From contig ML679966.1 in the NCBI GenBank assembly GCA_007922225.1, positions 55,981,889 to 56,045,888 of the forward strand: a stretch of 64,000 bases of DNA, written 5' to 3'. A program made the translations under genes and the position numbers. Below, in pieces: positions 10,421-22,762 of the stretch. The notes under the pieces were generated by a model. It ran no database searches. It was not told the DNA's origin and saw only the letters and a program-made list of their open reading frames with translations. The first letter of the stretch is position 1; the number at the start of each line of letters is the position of its first letter. Origin of the DNA: Emydura subglobosa. Taxonomy: Eukaryota > Chordata > Testudines > Chelidae.

Positions 10421-11762
10421 TTCTCAAACTCCATAATTCAAATCATCTTAAAGAACTGATAGAGCAACAGATGGCCCTTCTCAATGGCCTGTTTGGTATT
10501 TGTTTGTTCCAAAAAATAAGATATCTTTGGCCCCTTTACTCTCCCTATTTCAGAGATCCACTCTTAAGGTCAACCAAATAGAGTAGCTAAATGTTAGCCA
10601 ATCACATCTCTTAATATTATAGGAATCAGAGGCATAACTGTCATGCATTGTATAATGTCTCCTCCCTATGACCTGAAAAATGCACGTCCCAGTCATGAAA
10701 GACTCTGCCTGCCATCATGAGTTAGACTGAGCCTCTTATAAACAGCTGATCCTCTTGTTGAAACCACAGATCACACAAACCCCAACAGTGGTCTGCAGAT
10801 TTCCCATTTACTAAAGTCCTTGAATGCACATTACTACAGTCTCCTGAGATTCAGACATGTTACATACACACAAAGGATACCTAGGTCAAGCATATTGTTA
10901 AGGTGCTCTCATCCCTTACAGAATTTCTGAGGTCCAGGGGTCTGCTCACTGTGCTTAGTCTGACTTTCAGCTTTAGATGCCTCTCTAGTGTGTCATAGCA
11001 CTTCCTGATTCCTTGTCTCTAAGATGCAGGAGAAACACAAGGTTCCTTCTTAAAGAGTCAGTGTGTTGCACCCTGTGATTGTTGCAACACTTCATAATTC
11101 TTCAGTTCAGTGATGTTCATTTCCTATGTGAGCTAGATGAAAAAGCCCATCCCACATTTATGATTTGCTGCTGCTTCCATGGAAATAAATGGGAATTTCA
11201 CTGTTTATTTCAGTGGGGCCTGTGTGGTTCAGGCCTACTACTATCTAGAGTATTCTTATCAGCATACTCACTCTTGGTTCCCCAATGAAGTGAATGGCAT
11301 TCTTTGGCAAAGTCAGGGGTTCTGTTCTGAAAAAGTGCACAATACTGCGAAAACCATGACTTCTCCACTGAGGAACAGAGATTAGAACCACTACAACAAG
11401 AGAGGCCTAAGGAGCTTCCACAGGCTAGCATCTGCTGAGTCTATTTTCCAATTATTCAAGACCTTAATTTGCATTTATGTTTTTCTACCTTGAATTAGAC
11501 TGAAAACTGCAACTCAAGCTGACCTTTCGCACATCAATTAAAGTTGTTTAAACTATAGTTAAATCTTTTTCTAGAACAATGAAGTCTACACTAATAGACA
11601 GACCAATAACTGACAGGCCTGGCTGGGACCAGGTGGGGGAGCTGGCCAGGGGACTAGCTGGGATGGGGTGAGAATCCCAGTTAAGGGCTGGCTGAACTGG
11701 AGTTGAGGAGCCTACCTGAGGGAGAGCTAACTAGAGTTGGAGAGTGAGGGGCCCCCATGGAG

Positions 11763-11886
11763 GGTTGCCAATTTTCACCAAAATCTATAGGATTCTGCCC
11801 ATTGATACCTAGACCATTCCCAGAAATTTTGGAATCAATCAGTGCAGTTTTCAAAAGTTATTGCCTTATAGACAGACAAACAAAGA
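11763..11886 (+). repeat. Divergent repeat, copy A
   Basis: This aligns with 12655-12775 at roughly 70%. Both share TCACCAAAAT, then TTCTGCCCATT/TTCTTCCCATT, a 'CCTAGA-CATTCCC' block, 'TTTGGAAT', 'TTCAAAA' and a 'CAGACA' run at the end. The family was not identified. Sequences with GCCTGCAGCAC near 12290 and 12615 suggest a larger repeated unit. Confidence 0.6.
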
Positions 11887-12654
11887 AATACCAGTGAAGC
11901 ATAGGACCTTGCTTCTCAGCCAATTACCTAGTTATATTCCAACTGGAGGGTCATACTCTTTGTTGCTTATGTAAGGTGAGCTGCTGGGTGGTGGAAGGGA
12001 CAAGAACGCAGTCTTTTCCCTGATCATGTAGCAATTTTACAGATTACTACCACTAAACCTAAATGTTATTGTTAAACCCTCTAAGCAACTCCTCCTCTTC
12101 TTTTTAATGTTTTATCGGTTTCATAACCAATTCCTTTTGACAGTACCCTTTTGGTGCTGCAAGCATAGGAGCGTGAGCAGTAGCACTGTGATAGAGGTAA
12201 TTCAGCTACTTATCATTCACTCCCTCCAATAACCCTAACCCCTGCTGCCCGCCTTGGTTATGTCTCCCCTTAACAATGCCCATTTGGTGCTCTGCCTGCA
12301 GCACTAGGTGGGCACGGTTTTAGATGAACTAAGACAATTTTGGCTAGGCAAAGGTAAATGATCTTGCCTGAACCAGCCATAGTGTGGAGGGAGCCACAAT
12401 GCAAATCTCTATTCTCTTTCCTACTCCACCTCTTTGGCTCCTGATCTGAAATAAGCCCTGCTATTCCTGTCCTGAACCCCCTCAAAGCGCCTCAGTCCTG
12501 ACCTGCAGTTTCATTTGCTGACTCATTTCAAGCAATGGGATTGAACTATGCAAATGAACTGGAGGGAGGGAGTGATGACTGAGTTACTTCCGATGTCACA
12601 ACATGCCTCTGCCTGCAGCACCAAAGGGGAAAATTAGGCTTTTCCATTGTTCCA

Positions 12655-12775
12655 GTTTTCCCATTGTCACCAAAATGAATAAAGTTCTTCCCATTTAGCC
12701 CTAGAACATTCCCTGATAATTTGGAATTAATTGAACATGGTCTTCAAAAATTATCATTTTACAGGCAGACACACA
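12655..12775 (+). repeat. Divergent repeat, copy B
   Basis: This is the partner of 11763-11886, in the same orientation, about 890 bases downstream. The match is gappy and diverged, which favours two ancient insertions or an old tandem duplication over a recent event. Confidence 0.6.
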
Positions 12776-13564
12776 CTTCACTTGGCCAACAAGAAGTAAA
12801 TCAATCACTGAAATTATCAGATTTCACATGCTCTTCCCATTCTGTCTGTTCACTCCATTTACCAAAGTATTTTTCTATGTGACATTGTAACAAACCAACA
12901 TTCATTCATACACTTGCAGTTTACTCAATATTACACTTTTGGCATTTCAGCTGCAGAGCTCGTTCACATTAGGCACATAAACATTCAGTTTACCTGGTGG
13001 AAACATAATTATTTTCCCTATAATTTAAAACAGGAAGAAGTAAGTGACTTGTCAGTGATATAAGGCACTTGAAGAGTAAGTGAAAGTATCACATGCTCCC
13101 TTTCTGAATACGACTACTACAACTATCATCTCTTCGTAGAACATCATATTTTTGTGAAAAGACACTATCAACTCAAATTTGATGCCAAATGTAGATTTTT
13201 GCAAAAATTAAGCTTTGCCAAAACCAGTATAAATGTTTCCATGCTGTGGGGTTTTTTTTAATCTGCAGACAAGTTTTCAATGAAGAATTCCACTGCAGTG
13301 TTTGCAACCCAGAACTCTAAAAGTGAAACAGACTAAAAACAAACATGAAATTGACTGTATTGATCCCTATGGCTCAGGATCAGAGAAATCCAAAAGAGTC
13401 ATTTCAATCTTTTATATTTTGAACAATCTAAACTATTATGAATAAGAAAGGTAAAGAAATTAATTTTCTGATTTGAAAATGATCATGTCTTTTTCACAAT
13501 AACATATTGTTCTAAGAAAAAACATTTATTACAGGAGAAAGACATTTTAACTGTTTACACAATT

Positions 13565-13870
13565 AATAGAGTTTAAGGCAAGAAAGGACCTACCATGTCA
13601 ACTAGTCTGTCCTCCTGTATAGTACAGGCCACTAACACCATTCAGCCATTCCAACCCAACAATCAAAGTGTTACAGCCCAGGAGACTAAACTATAGTGTG
13701 CCACAGACAGAGAACAGGAGGGACCGAGGTGCACCAATGTCTGAGGCCCCTGCAGTGGCAGAGAACTGATGCAGTGAGGTATTTCCAGGTGATCCTAGGA
13801 AACGACCCATTCCCCACCATAGACTGGGCCAGATCTTAAGGGACAAACAGATCCTTTCTTCCCACATAAA
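13565..13870 (-). mobile_element. CR1-like LINE 3' end
   Basis: On the plus strand it begins TAGAGTTTAAGGCAAGAAAG, the inverse of the CR1-family end seen at 50090-50115. It continues 'CCTCCTGTATAGTACAGGCCAC' and 'CAGAGAACAGG...CACCAATGTCTGAGG'. The same series recurs at 63622-63960, so the two are copies of one subfamily in the same orientation. Confidence 0.75.
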
Positions 13871-14084
13871 GGAGCTTAGCACTTGTTTGACCAACACTGC
13901 AGGTGTTCAGGTTGGTCTGATGGTCTGCAACTGGGATCTGAACAAATGAGCTTGCCTCTTCCCTGACCACCCTTCTGTGAATGCTAGCCACTTTTCCAAC
14001 CTTATACAGGCCCCACAGAGGATATGGCAGCTCAGAGGCAGCCTTCAAGAGTAGAAGAGAAAAGAAGTCAAGGGATGGGACCTG

Positions 14085-14360
14085 AGTTAGGGTCTAGTCA
14101 CTAGGGCATTGCATTCAGAATCAGGAGACATGGGTTCTTTTCCCAGTTCTGCCAATGACTTTTGGTGAGACCTTAAGCAAGTATCTGAGGTCCAAATTTT
14201 CAAAAGCAGCATCTAAGTTTGAGTGCTCAGTGATTGGATGTCTAATCTTAGACCCTGAGATAACTGAAGCTGAGTACAAAGAATTAGAAGCACTCAACAG
14301 TAGAGTCTACTTCTGAAAACACGGGCCTTACTTCTCTGTGCCTCAGTTTCACCTATGGAT
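14085..14360 (+). mobile_element. MIR-type SINE interrupted by a short terminal-inverted-repeat element
   Basis: The MIR landmarks are GCATTCAGAATCAGGAGACA, 'CCCAGTTCTGCCAATGAC' and 'GAGACCTTAAGCAAGT'. The later part, 'TGTGCCTCAGTTTCACCTAT', resumes at 14337. The intervening 14190-14333 begins GGTCCAAATTTTCAAAAG and ends CTTCTGAAAACACGGGCC, which are inverse versions of one another. A roughly 145 bp MITE therefore appears to have inserted into the SINE. Confidence 0.65.
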
Positions 14361-14419
14361 GAAAAGTCCTATATAAATGCTATTATTATTAAAATATCTT
14401 ATTATTACCATCATCCACT

Positions 14420-16540
14420 AGCAAGGTCATCAAAAAACAGAACCAGCTTCTCTCTATTTCTGCTTCTAGAGAAGCCTCTTTTTTTAAAACTGGCTCTTGA
14501 TAGTAAAAACTGAATGAAAAGGTGACAATATTTTTATTGGCAAGAACAAGCAGCTAATCCAGTACCCAATTTTTCTAAAATAACTTAATATCTTTGGTAA
14601 AGCACAAACTTCTTCAGCTGCTATTGCTTTCAGAGGGCTTTTACATCGATCCTGAACTGACCTCCAAAGTCAGATACCTGCTGGCTGATTAAGGAAGAAG
14701 TGTTTTAAAATGTTAAGCTTTTCTGGTGACAGACAAGCATTGCTACATATCACTAACCACTTCTAAAGGCACTGTCACCTAAGATTTTGTTCAATTATTT
14801 CTTGGAAACACAACGTACATAACTAACATTAGATTGTCCAACTAAAGATAACTTATAGAATAACCTCTTATATTTTCAAATAAGGTTATATCTGTAATGC
14901 AAGTTTTTTAAAAAATAACACATCCAGATAATTCTTTGAATGCACGTTCAAAGGCAATATTGCTTTTAAAATATTGGTGCGGGAAGTTCCTGGAGCATTA
15001 AAGTGTTTGAACTCATATGTGGGCAGATATATTTGATTAATAGATGCCAAGTGTATTATGAGTCAAGATTATACAAATCAGATACATTTGTTGTAATGTT
15101 AAGAATTTACCGAGAAAAAAAATGTATAATAACTCATGTCATGGAATGGGGGGAAAATCATATGAAGAAGAGTAACTGCTGAAAGGTTAAAGTGGTTTAT
15201 AAAGTGGTTATAAGAGGTTAAAGTGGTTTATATAAAGACTTTGCAAGTGAATTGGAAATAACTTTAGAAAAGACAGGATCTTTGTTCTGCTCTCTCATAT
15301 TTCCTAGGAAAATGCTGGCAATATTCCTGAGGTAAAAGGGTTAATGTATTTGATTCCTTCCATTTACCTATGGTTTTGTTTGTTGTTCACAGAAACAGAA
15401 ATTCTCTGGAGATCAATCAAATGAAAGATCAGGGGATTATGTAATGGTTTTCTGTGGTCCATATGAAAAAAAATGAGATCAAAAGGAAGAGATTTAGAGA
15501 GAGGAGAAAAAGAGAAAATATAGCTTTCTATTACCCTGGAAACTAAAAGACTGCAATCTGACTTACTAGCATTTCAGTGGAAGCATTGATCTCTCTCTCT
15601 CCATCGTGTGAAGTCAATGCCGAGTATGTTTAATTTAAGTTCTGCAATATTATTTTCTAAATCATTATATATTAGCAGCCACAGATAATTTTAGGGAGTT
15701 GTTTAGCCTAACCCTGCTCCCATTGAAATTAACAGGAGTGTTACCATTTATGTTAGTGAGAGCCAAATTAAGTCAACATCGAAAGATTTTGAAAAATCCC
15801 ATCCTTTACATTCTTGTCAATTAATTACCAGAAAATACTCAGAGCAGAAGGCAACAGAAATAAAAATTCATGAAGCCCTTAGCAGATGGCTGCTTTGAAG
15901 CAAAGCAACAGATCCATTCAAGACAGGTCCCAAACAGTTTATCTGAATTTGAAAAGTAATTATTAAAATAAATTAATATAAAATTGAACCATGAACTTTG
16001 TGTAGCATATTAAATTCTGAGGTAAACCTATAGAACAGCTGAACTTCTACAGCTCACCTTGGCATTTATAAGGTAAGAGGCCACCTCAGAATTACTGGGT
16101 TAATGAACATGCAAAAAGTTCAGAGAATCTAATTATGCTTGCAATATGGTGTCTGAAACATGAGCCAAACCTCTTTGATCTGGAAATGAAGCTCACAAGA
16201 TTAGCTGTTCTCCAGGTATTTCCATCTCCTTCTCTCCTGAACAAAACCAGGAAATGCAGAGGTGCATTGTGCTTCGTATTCATGCTAGTCATCTCCATAA
16301 AGATGTTTTCATAAAGGGCTTTCATGACTGTGCTTTTCTGCCGTTAGTTCTTCTCTGTCTCTCGTCATCCACTGCTAAGGGCTATCTACTCTTGAATGTT
16401 ATTTCAGATTAAAATAGAATGTAAATTTAAGACACAATAATATTCCTGAATAACTTCATTTGTGGACACTCTTTTTCCAGAATAAGAGTGCCTGTAGGAC
16501 CACATTAGACCTGAGTAAATTATGGTTTTAAATTGAGTTT
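14420..16540. other. Intron sequence without recognised elements
   Basis: AT-rich sequence with short poly-A/T runs and a CT dinucleotide run near 15589-15600. I see no open frame of note, no splice-bounded coding segment and no family I can name. Confidence 0.6.
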
Positions 16541-16847
16541 GGATTTTGACATAAGTGACAGGCCCGAAGATGTGACCAAAAAGAATGAATTTATGAGAAA
16601 GAATTGTTCGTGTTGAACTTGTAGTGACCCTCAGAATAGCAGTGTTATCTTATTTTGGGGGTTTGGGCTAAGCAATAGAAATAAAGAGAACATGGTCAAC
16701 TGGGCACTAGGTGTAGTAAATCGGGTAGAAATGTGTAGTCCAGCAGCTAGGAGAAAATATAGCCAAATAAGATAAGAAGAAACCCTTGAAGAAATCAGAG
16801 TGTATCCCTAAACTGCTTCAGTTGACTTTAACTTCAATAACCAGTAA

Positions 16848-16878
16848 TGACGTCATTTGTTTGTTATAGTGTATAAAA
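16848..16878 (+). promoter_or_regulatory. CRE palindrome followed by TATA-like box
   Basis: A perfect TGACGTCA lies at 16848-16855 and TATAAAA at 16872-16878, 16 bases downstream on the plus strand. This order and spacing are promoter-like. The surrounding 16555-17050 has an LTR-like layout: TG start near 16557, TATA box, and a GC-richer patch after it. No paired LTR, primer-binding site or internal retroviral sequence is visible. It points antisense to CPE. Chance occurrence of the two motifs remains possible. Confidence 0.35.
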
Positions 16879-17164
16879 AGCAAAGTTTTCAAGAGGACTT
16901 TTCCTTACCCCTCTGGTGCCACACCATGGTGGGAAAACATCCCCCGGGCCTGATCCAGTTGTGAATATTCAGCCAATGCTTATAACTGTATTGTTGCTAG
17001 AGTATAGGATATACAGATGTATATATTTACATTCATATTTTGGATGTAACCAACACTAAGGGGCCTTGGAACTAATAATTATTATGAATTATCTCCAACA
17101 GTGCCTCATTTCTGTTTAGCTTAATCCATTTTCAAATTTCAGAATAACTCCATGCGTAGACAAG

Positions 17165-17330
17165 CCTTTACTATGCTTGGAACAGCCTCCCACATGATGT
17201 GGACCAAGCATCCTATCTCTTCGTTTCTACAATTCCTCCTTAAGACCTCATCTTTCATGAACATTCCAATGCTGATCTCTCCCTCATGATGTGTCCTTTG
17301 GTACTTACACTTCAGTTGTATCTGATGTAC
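17165..17330 (+). repeat. Possible ancient LINE 3' fragment
   Basis: The phrase 'GGAACAGCCTCCCACATGATG' followed by 'CTCCTTAAGACCTCATCTTTC' resembles the common L2-type tail that encodes a W-N-x-L-P-like motif and a 'lls.LKT.LF' tail. The resemblance is from memory and the copy is degraded. Confidence 0.35.
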
Positions 17331-18089
17331 CCATCTGAATTAGACTGTTAGGTATTGTGGGCATTAACCATTAACTTCAGAGGATGATAGGATCAAGCCA
17401 TATGTCTATTACATGTCCACATAAGCCTTATCTTCACCGCTAATAAAGGTGTACCTTTTACCTCAGGGTAACTAATACGTGTGAGCTATCATCGCAGTGC
17501 AGACCAGGCACTTCATTTACCATGAAGAAGAACCGAGGTCAACCTCTGAAAGGGGTGAAGGGCTGTTTACTTTGCAGCTTTGCATATTGTAAAACTGAAG
17601 TGCCTAGTCTTCACTGTGTTTTTACCTTGGATAGCTCATGCATATTATTTACCATGAGGTACAAGGTATGAATTTTATTTTTTTTTAAGCAGTGAAGACA
17701 AGGCCATATTGCTTTGTGAACACTTCTGATGCTACGTAAATGAATAAATAAATAACCATGCTTTCACATTATGACTTATTTTGAAATAATTTCTAGCTTC
17801 ATTCATTTACTGAAAAACTTCATCCAAATAGGAAGCGGTATAACTCAATATCCACAAAGTCCTGGTTTCTTAAAAATTTAGAAGTTTAGTAATGATATGG
17901 CTAGCATTGGTCATTTCAATTTCAAAGCAGCTAAATAATGAGTGAAAATTAAATTAAAATTTTAAAAGCAATAAATCTCTCTCTGATGGGTTTGGTCAAG
18001 AGACTAGATTAATCATTGGTTTCTATATTGTATTTATCATATTCAAATTCTTCCCAAGTGCTTTAGAAAGAAAAATTATAACAATACTT

Positions 18090-18295
18090 TACACTTATAT
18101 CATACTTTTTATCCATTATATCCTTACAATGGCAGGTATTATTAACACCACATTAAAGATAAGGTGAGTAAGGAAAAGAGAGGTTAAGTGACTTCCTCTG
18201 GTCTACACACAAGTCAGTGGCAGAACTGGGAGTAGAACCCAGCTTTCCTGTCTCCCATTCCCTTGTTCTAAACTGCTAAACAAGACTGCCTTCTC
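18090..18295 (-). mobile_element. MIR-like SINE
   Basis: The plus strand carries 'ATTAACACCACATTAAAGAT', 'AGAGAGGTTAAGTGACTTCC', 'CACAAGTCAGTGGCAGAACT' and 'GTAGAACCCAGC'. This is the usual MIR-family series in reverse orientation, also seen at 44400-44530 and 54360-54545. Confidence 0.65.
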
Positions 18296-18299
18296 TGGA

Positions 18300-21200
18300 G
18301 GTAGATGCTGGTCGTGCAGGGACTGTATGAGCAAGTGTTTGCATACCACCATGAATATTAGCTGCGGAACACAACTAGGGTTACCACCTGGCCGGTATTT
18401 GACTGGCCTGGCCAGATTTTTTATGGATTTGCCAGTTGCCAGAAAAATAATTTAATCTGCGGGGAGACATTCAGAACTTTGGGGTCCGTTTTCCTATTGT
18501 TGTGCATTAATGGCTGATAAGAGAATAAATTGCCCTCATTGAGTTTATGAGGCAAACACTAAGCTGAAATAGTCCATTTGGTCCAGATGCAATCTTATCT
18601 GAGGGAGGCATCAATAAGACAACAGACAAAGAAAAACAGCAAGAAATTAAATGAACTCTCTCTACTCTTTTTGTAAGTTATTCACTGAAAACAAAGAAAA
18701 TCACTACTGAGACCAAAATACTTCCTTTCCATGAAGGACCCTGAGAAAGGGAAACATGCCCAGGAAGTGGTATAGGCCCAATTCAACGTTGCCCAGCAGT
18801 TTCTTTGTACCAGCGAGGCTGGCAAAAGGGCAAGAATAAACCCAGTTCATGGAATTTCTGCACCACCACCTCCGCAGCAGCACCTGGAGCAGGGGGGCCA
18901 GAGGAGAGAGGGAACACAGGGAGGGAAGAGGGCACAAAGTCAGGGTAGTCTCATGCCTCAGTAATACTGTGCCCCTGTACAGACCCATAGGCATCACTGC
19001 AACAGAGACGCAAGTTATGGCAGCCTTCAGGACAGCTTTAGCCTGAGACTTCCACTGCCACTACTAGTGCTACAGCCGCTACACTGTTATTTATACTTGC
19101 ATTAGCTTGATGAGATCAAACGCAAGTATGTGTCCACGAACAGGGGAATCAAACCATTAGCTCATAGCGCAGACACAGCCTTAGTGGAAAGGAATTTGTG
19201 GCCCCAGGGAAGTGGAACAGCCCTGAAATCCTGCAGATCCTTAGTGAAAATAGACTCCAAGCCTGAGGATCCAGGGACGTCCACTGTAAATCCTCTGTTC
19301 CTTTCTCCAGACTTCTTCCCCCGTTTCCCTGGTGGCTTCCTCAGGAACCACAATGCCATTTGTGCCTCACTGTAGCAGCACATTTGTGATCCTCCTTGTC
19401 CTTGGGGAGATAATGCTGATTGGACCTAACAGCAGCTTGCCCTGCAGTTTACATCCCATTTCCAGGGATGCATTGTGAGTAGAGCAGCTGCTCCTCAGCT
19501 TTATGCCTGCACCTTCCATGACACTCCTTCATCCCCATCACACCCAAGGCTCCTGCCTCCAAGTACTAGTGCAGTGGGATTTCTGCTGGCTTTGGCTGCA
19601 TTTTCTTTTGTTGGTTTCAGGGTCTTTCCATTGCTTCCCATGCCCCTGTAGAAGGAGCGTGTGGAATCTGGCCCTAGGAGATAAAAACAGAGCAGCACAC
19701 GGAAAGCACCTTTTTAAGTGAATTGTAATTATTGAAGAGTGGCTGGACTGACAGCCCTGGAATCCCGAAGCACAAGCTTAAAGTACAGGTACAGCATGGG
19801 AGGCTTCCTGACACTGCCCCAACAATATGCCTCAGACCTGATCATGGATGGATCCTTGCTCGCAATGATGGCAATTTGTCCCTATGGCAATTAAATGTGT
19901 TTTCTTGAAAATAATCTCTATCTTCCTCTCTCTCCTGCCTTATCGTAACTCTGTATTTCAGCAGCAGGATGCATTTTAAGACACTATTTCTGGAAATTGC
20001 CAATGACTAAGGACTTGTTTATCCAGGGAAATGGACTTTTTAAAAGTGATTTTTTTCCAGAATAATTACTCTGCTTTCCCCATACAGACAAGCCCTAATA
20101 CTTATTAACTTTTGCTTATATTTACTGTTATTAGCCAGAAAGTTTGTGAAAGGATTTTTAAAGTGAAAAGCAATCTTTATTTGATCAATAATAGGAAAAG
20201 CAAGCTGACAAAGAGCAAAAGCTAACCAGGTGAGAAAACCTGCCTTTATGAAACACAAACCTATGAGTACTAACAAGGGACACAAATTACATCAGAATAT
20301 TAGGTTTTATGATTTGATGTGTTTCAGTATACACAGTGACCAAGAAAAACTGAGGTGTAAGTTGTTATCATCTTGTAACACCCAATATCTTTTAAGGTAC
20401 TTTGTGATAATATCTTTAAAAAGGAGGTCACCTAATAAGAGTGGTCTCTTGCACACTTTTCAGATAACAAAACAGTGTCATGTAACCACTTCAGAGGTCT
20501 CGTTCTTCCTGTCTTCACTCCAGAACATATCTTTTAAAAAAAAGTCACTAGCAATGACATCTGCAGGCTTTTTTTGGTTTAAAAGTGAAGAAAGCTTCAA
20601 AATCAGAATCCTTTGATCCTTGCAGGTTGACTGACTCTGATTCAGGAGACAAAACCTCAGCAGTAGTGCAGGACTCAAACCTAATAAGTTAGTTGAAATG
20701 TCTGCTTCTTAAAGCAGGTCATTGTGATCCATTTCAGCATCTTTTAGCAGATCATATTCTCACAAACTTCTGAAGTTAGAAATGAATGTTTTTATGCTCT
20801 CTGGAGCCTGAGTTCACAAACTTTTAGAGCATGTGCAGCTTTGATAATCGCGCTTGAGACAGGAACAACTACAGCAGGCCAGAATTGTGAGGGAAGGAAA
20901 ATAGAGGCAAAATGGTAATCAGAATGATCTGATTTTAAGGTCCAAATATCCAGTGAGGTGCACCGTTGCAACACTAGGATTCCCAGTCTCTAATTGTATG
21001 TAGCATTTGTTTTTAATCTCTTGGTTAATTTGATATCCTTCCTCAAAGAGTTATTCATCCCTCAAACCAGGCAAATACACACACATGTATGGCCAGACCA
21101 GCATGCAATGTTCCCTGGGCCAATATGTCCCTACTTACATATTTGTTAGAAACATGGAAACCCTTATAAAATGCTCTCCTATAAAAGGAAAAGAAATGAT

Positions 21201-21780
21201 AATTTAAGCCAAGTATAAAGAGAAGAAAACAGTTTGATGTAAAAGCTAACCTAATCAAGCTTAGTGCGTAAGAGGAAGAAGTGAATTGTACTACTTGCTG
21301 TTGACTCAAGAATAACAACATCAGCCCACTTAGTGGGCTAAACCCTTTGCCTCAATAGCAAATGGAAAAAAAGGGATGTTTCTAGAGGTTGGTTGGTTTG
21401 TTTTTCCTCCCCACACAGGGGACTGCCAGGCAGAGAATGCCAGATGGACAGTGACCTTGGATCTGGAAGCTGAGACACAGCATTGCATTTGCAAAAGTTC
21501 ATTAATGTATATAGATTTCATCCTGCTTAACAAACAGTCTGTAACCGCTTTCGCGTCTGCTCAGGGACACACATCACAATGACCTGCTACTAGCCAGATT
21601 GTTCGCTATATGGGAAAAGATATAAGGCATTGGTAAATGCTCTCAGGTTTCCCTCACAGAATTTCCATTGGAGTTTGCCTTTAGAGGAGCAATCAGGGGG
21701 GTTCTGAACTCAGAGAAGGCTGAGTCAGGCATGGGAGTATAGTCCAAGTACCCACCCACAGCAGAAATTGCAATATCTGT
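18300..21780. other. Intron sequence with minor repeat traces
   Basis: At 18374-18450 the phrase 'CTAGGGTTACCACCTGGCCG' resembles the end of a known sauropsid MITE. At 19170-19186, 'CAGACACAGCCTTAG' resembles a Harbinger-type MITE end, but no partner end was found. Several 60-130 codon open frames (for example 20230-20616) show no family resemblance and low-complexity composition. Confidence 0.45.
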
Positions 21781-22762
21781 CACACCTAAGGGTATGTCTA
21801 AACTACAATGTAAGCCTGTACTTGAGCCCTGGTTCAAGCCTAACCCCTCTTGCATCTACACGGCAATTGTGCCAAGCCAGGGCAGGGACACAGGGTCTCA
21901 GGACTCTGCAGGACTGGAGAACCCGAGCTCAAGTTAATCTAGGACCCAGGGTCCGAACTCTATTGCTTTGCAGTGTAGACGCAGAGTCAACCAGAAATAT
22001 TCCACAATTCCATGGGACAACTTCCTTAGTCCTCTCTCTTGCAAAAACCTGCAATTCACTCTACTGAAAATAGAAGCCACCCTCCATTTGCTAACAGCAG
22101 CAGCTCAGGTCAGCATTACCCATTCTCTTCTGATCACCAGTCTGCCAGCACACTATTAGAGAACCTCCTGGGTTTGCAATGGAGAGTGAACCACTCAAGC
22201 CTTTTGCAGAGAAAATTGCTGTCTGGTAACATGCAGGATGGGCAGTAAAGTTTTACCACAGTACATCACAGTCCTAGGGCTCACGTGGCCACATTTCGGG
22301 GAGGTGGTGCTAGGGATCCTAGAATATGGTTACTTTGACATGCTATGTCTACCCTGCAGATTGAAGTCGACTTACTTTACGTCGACTTTCAGCGGCCAAT
22401 TTTTAGAAGTCGCAGCAGTGTGTAAACAGTATGCTGTTTGCACAGGTCTCCTGCGTTTACACTGACTCTTAATTCGAATTGCAAAGCAGTGCAATGTGGG
22501 TAGCTATCCCACAGTGCAACTAGCCGCAGTGGCTATTGGGATGAGTGTCATCGTCCCATGATGCAACGCTGCTTCCCCCTCCTTCTTCCCCCCCACCTCC
22601 AAACAAACAGGAAAAGTATTTTCACAAGGTTTTTTACTCCACACACTCACCATTGCTGCAAAGAGCCAGCTGAACTCTGCACTATCATTGTGAGCATCAC
22701 AAATACATCGCGGCTTGTCATTGAGTATTTTCGAAGTAAAGCAAGAATCTGAAGCACACACA

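Noticed and set aside
20230..20616. 128-codon plus-strand open frame
   Set aside because: No recognisable motif, Lys/Ser-rich biased composition, no splice or promoter context.
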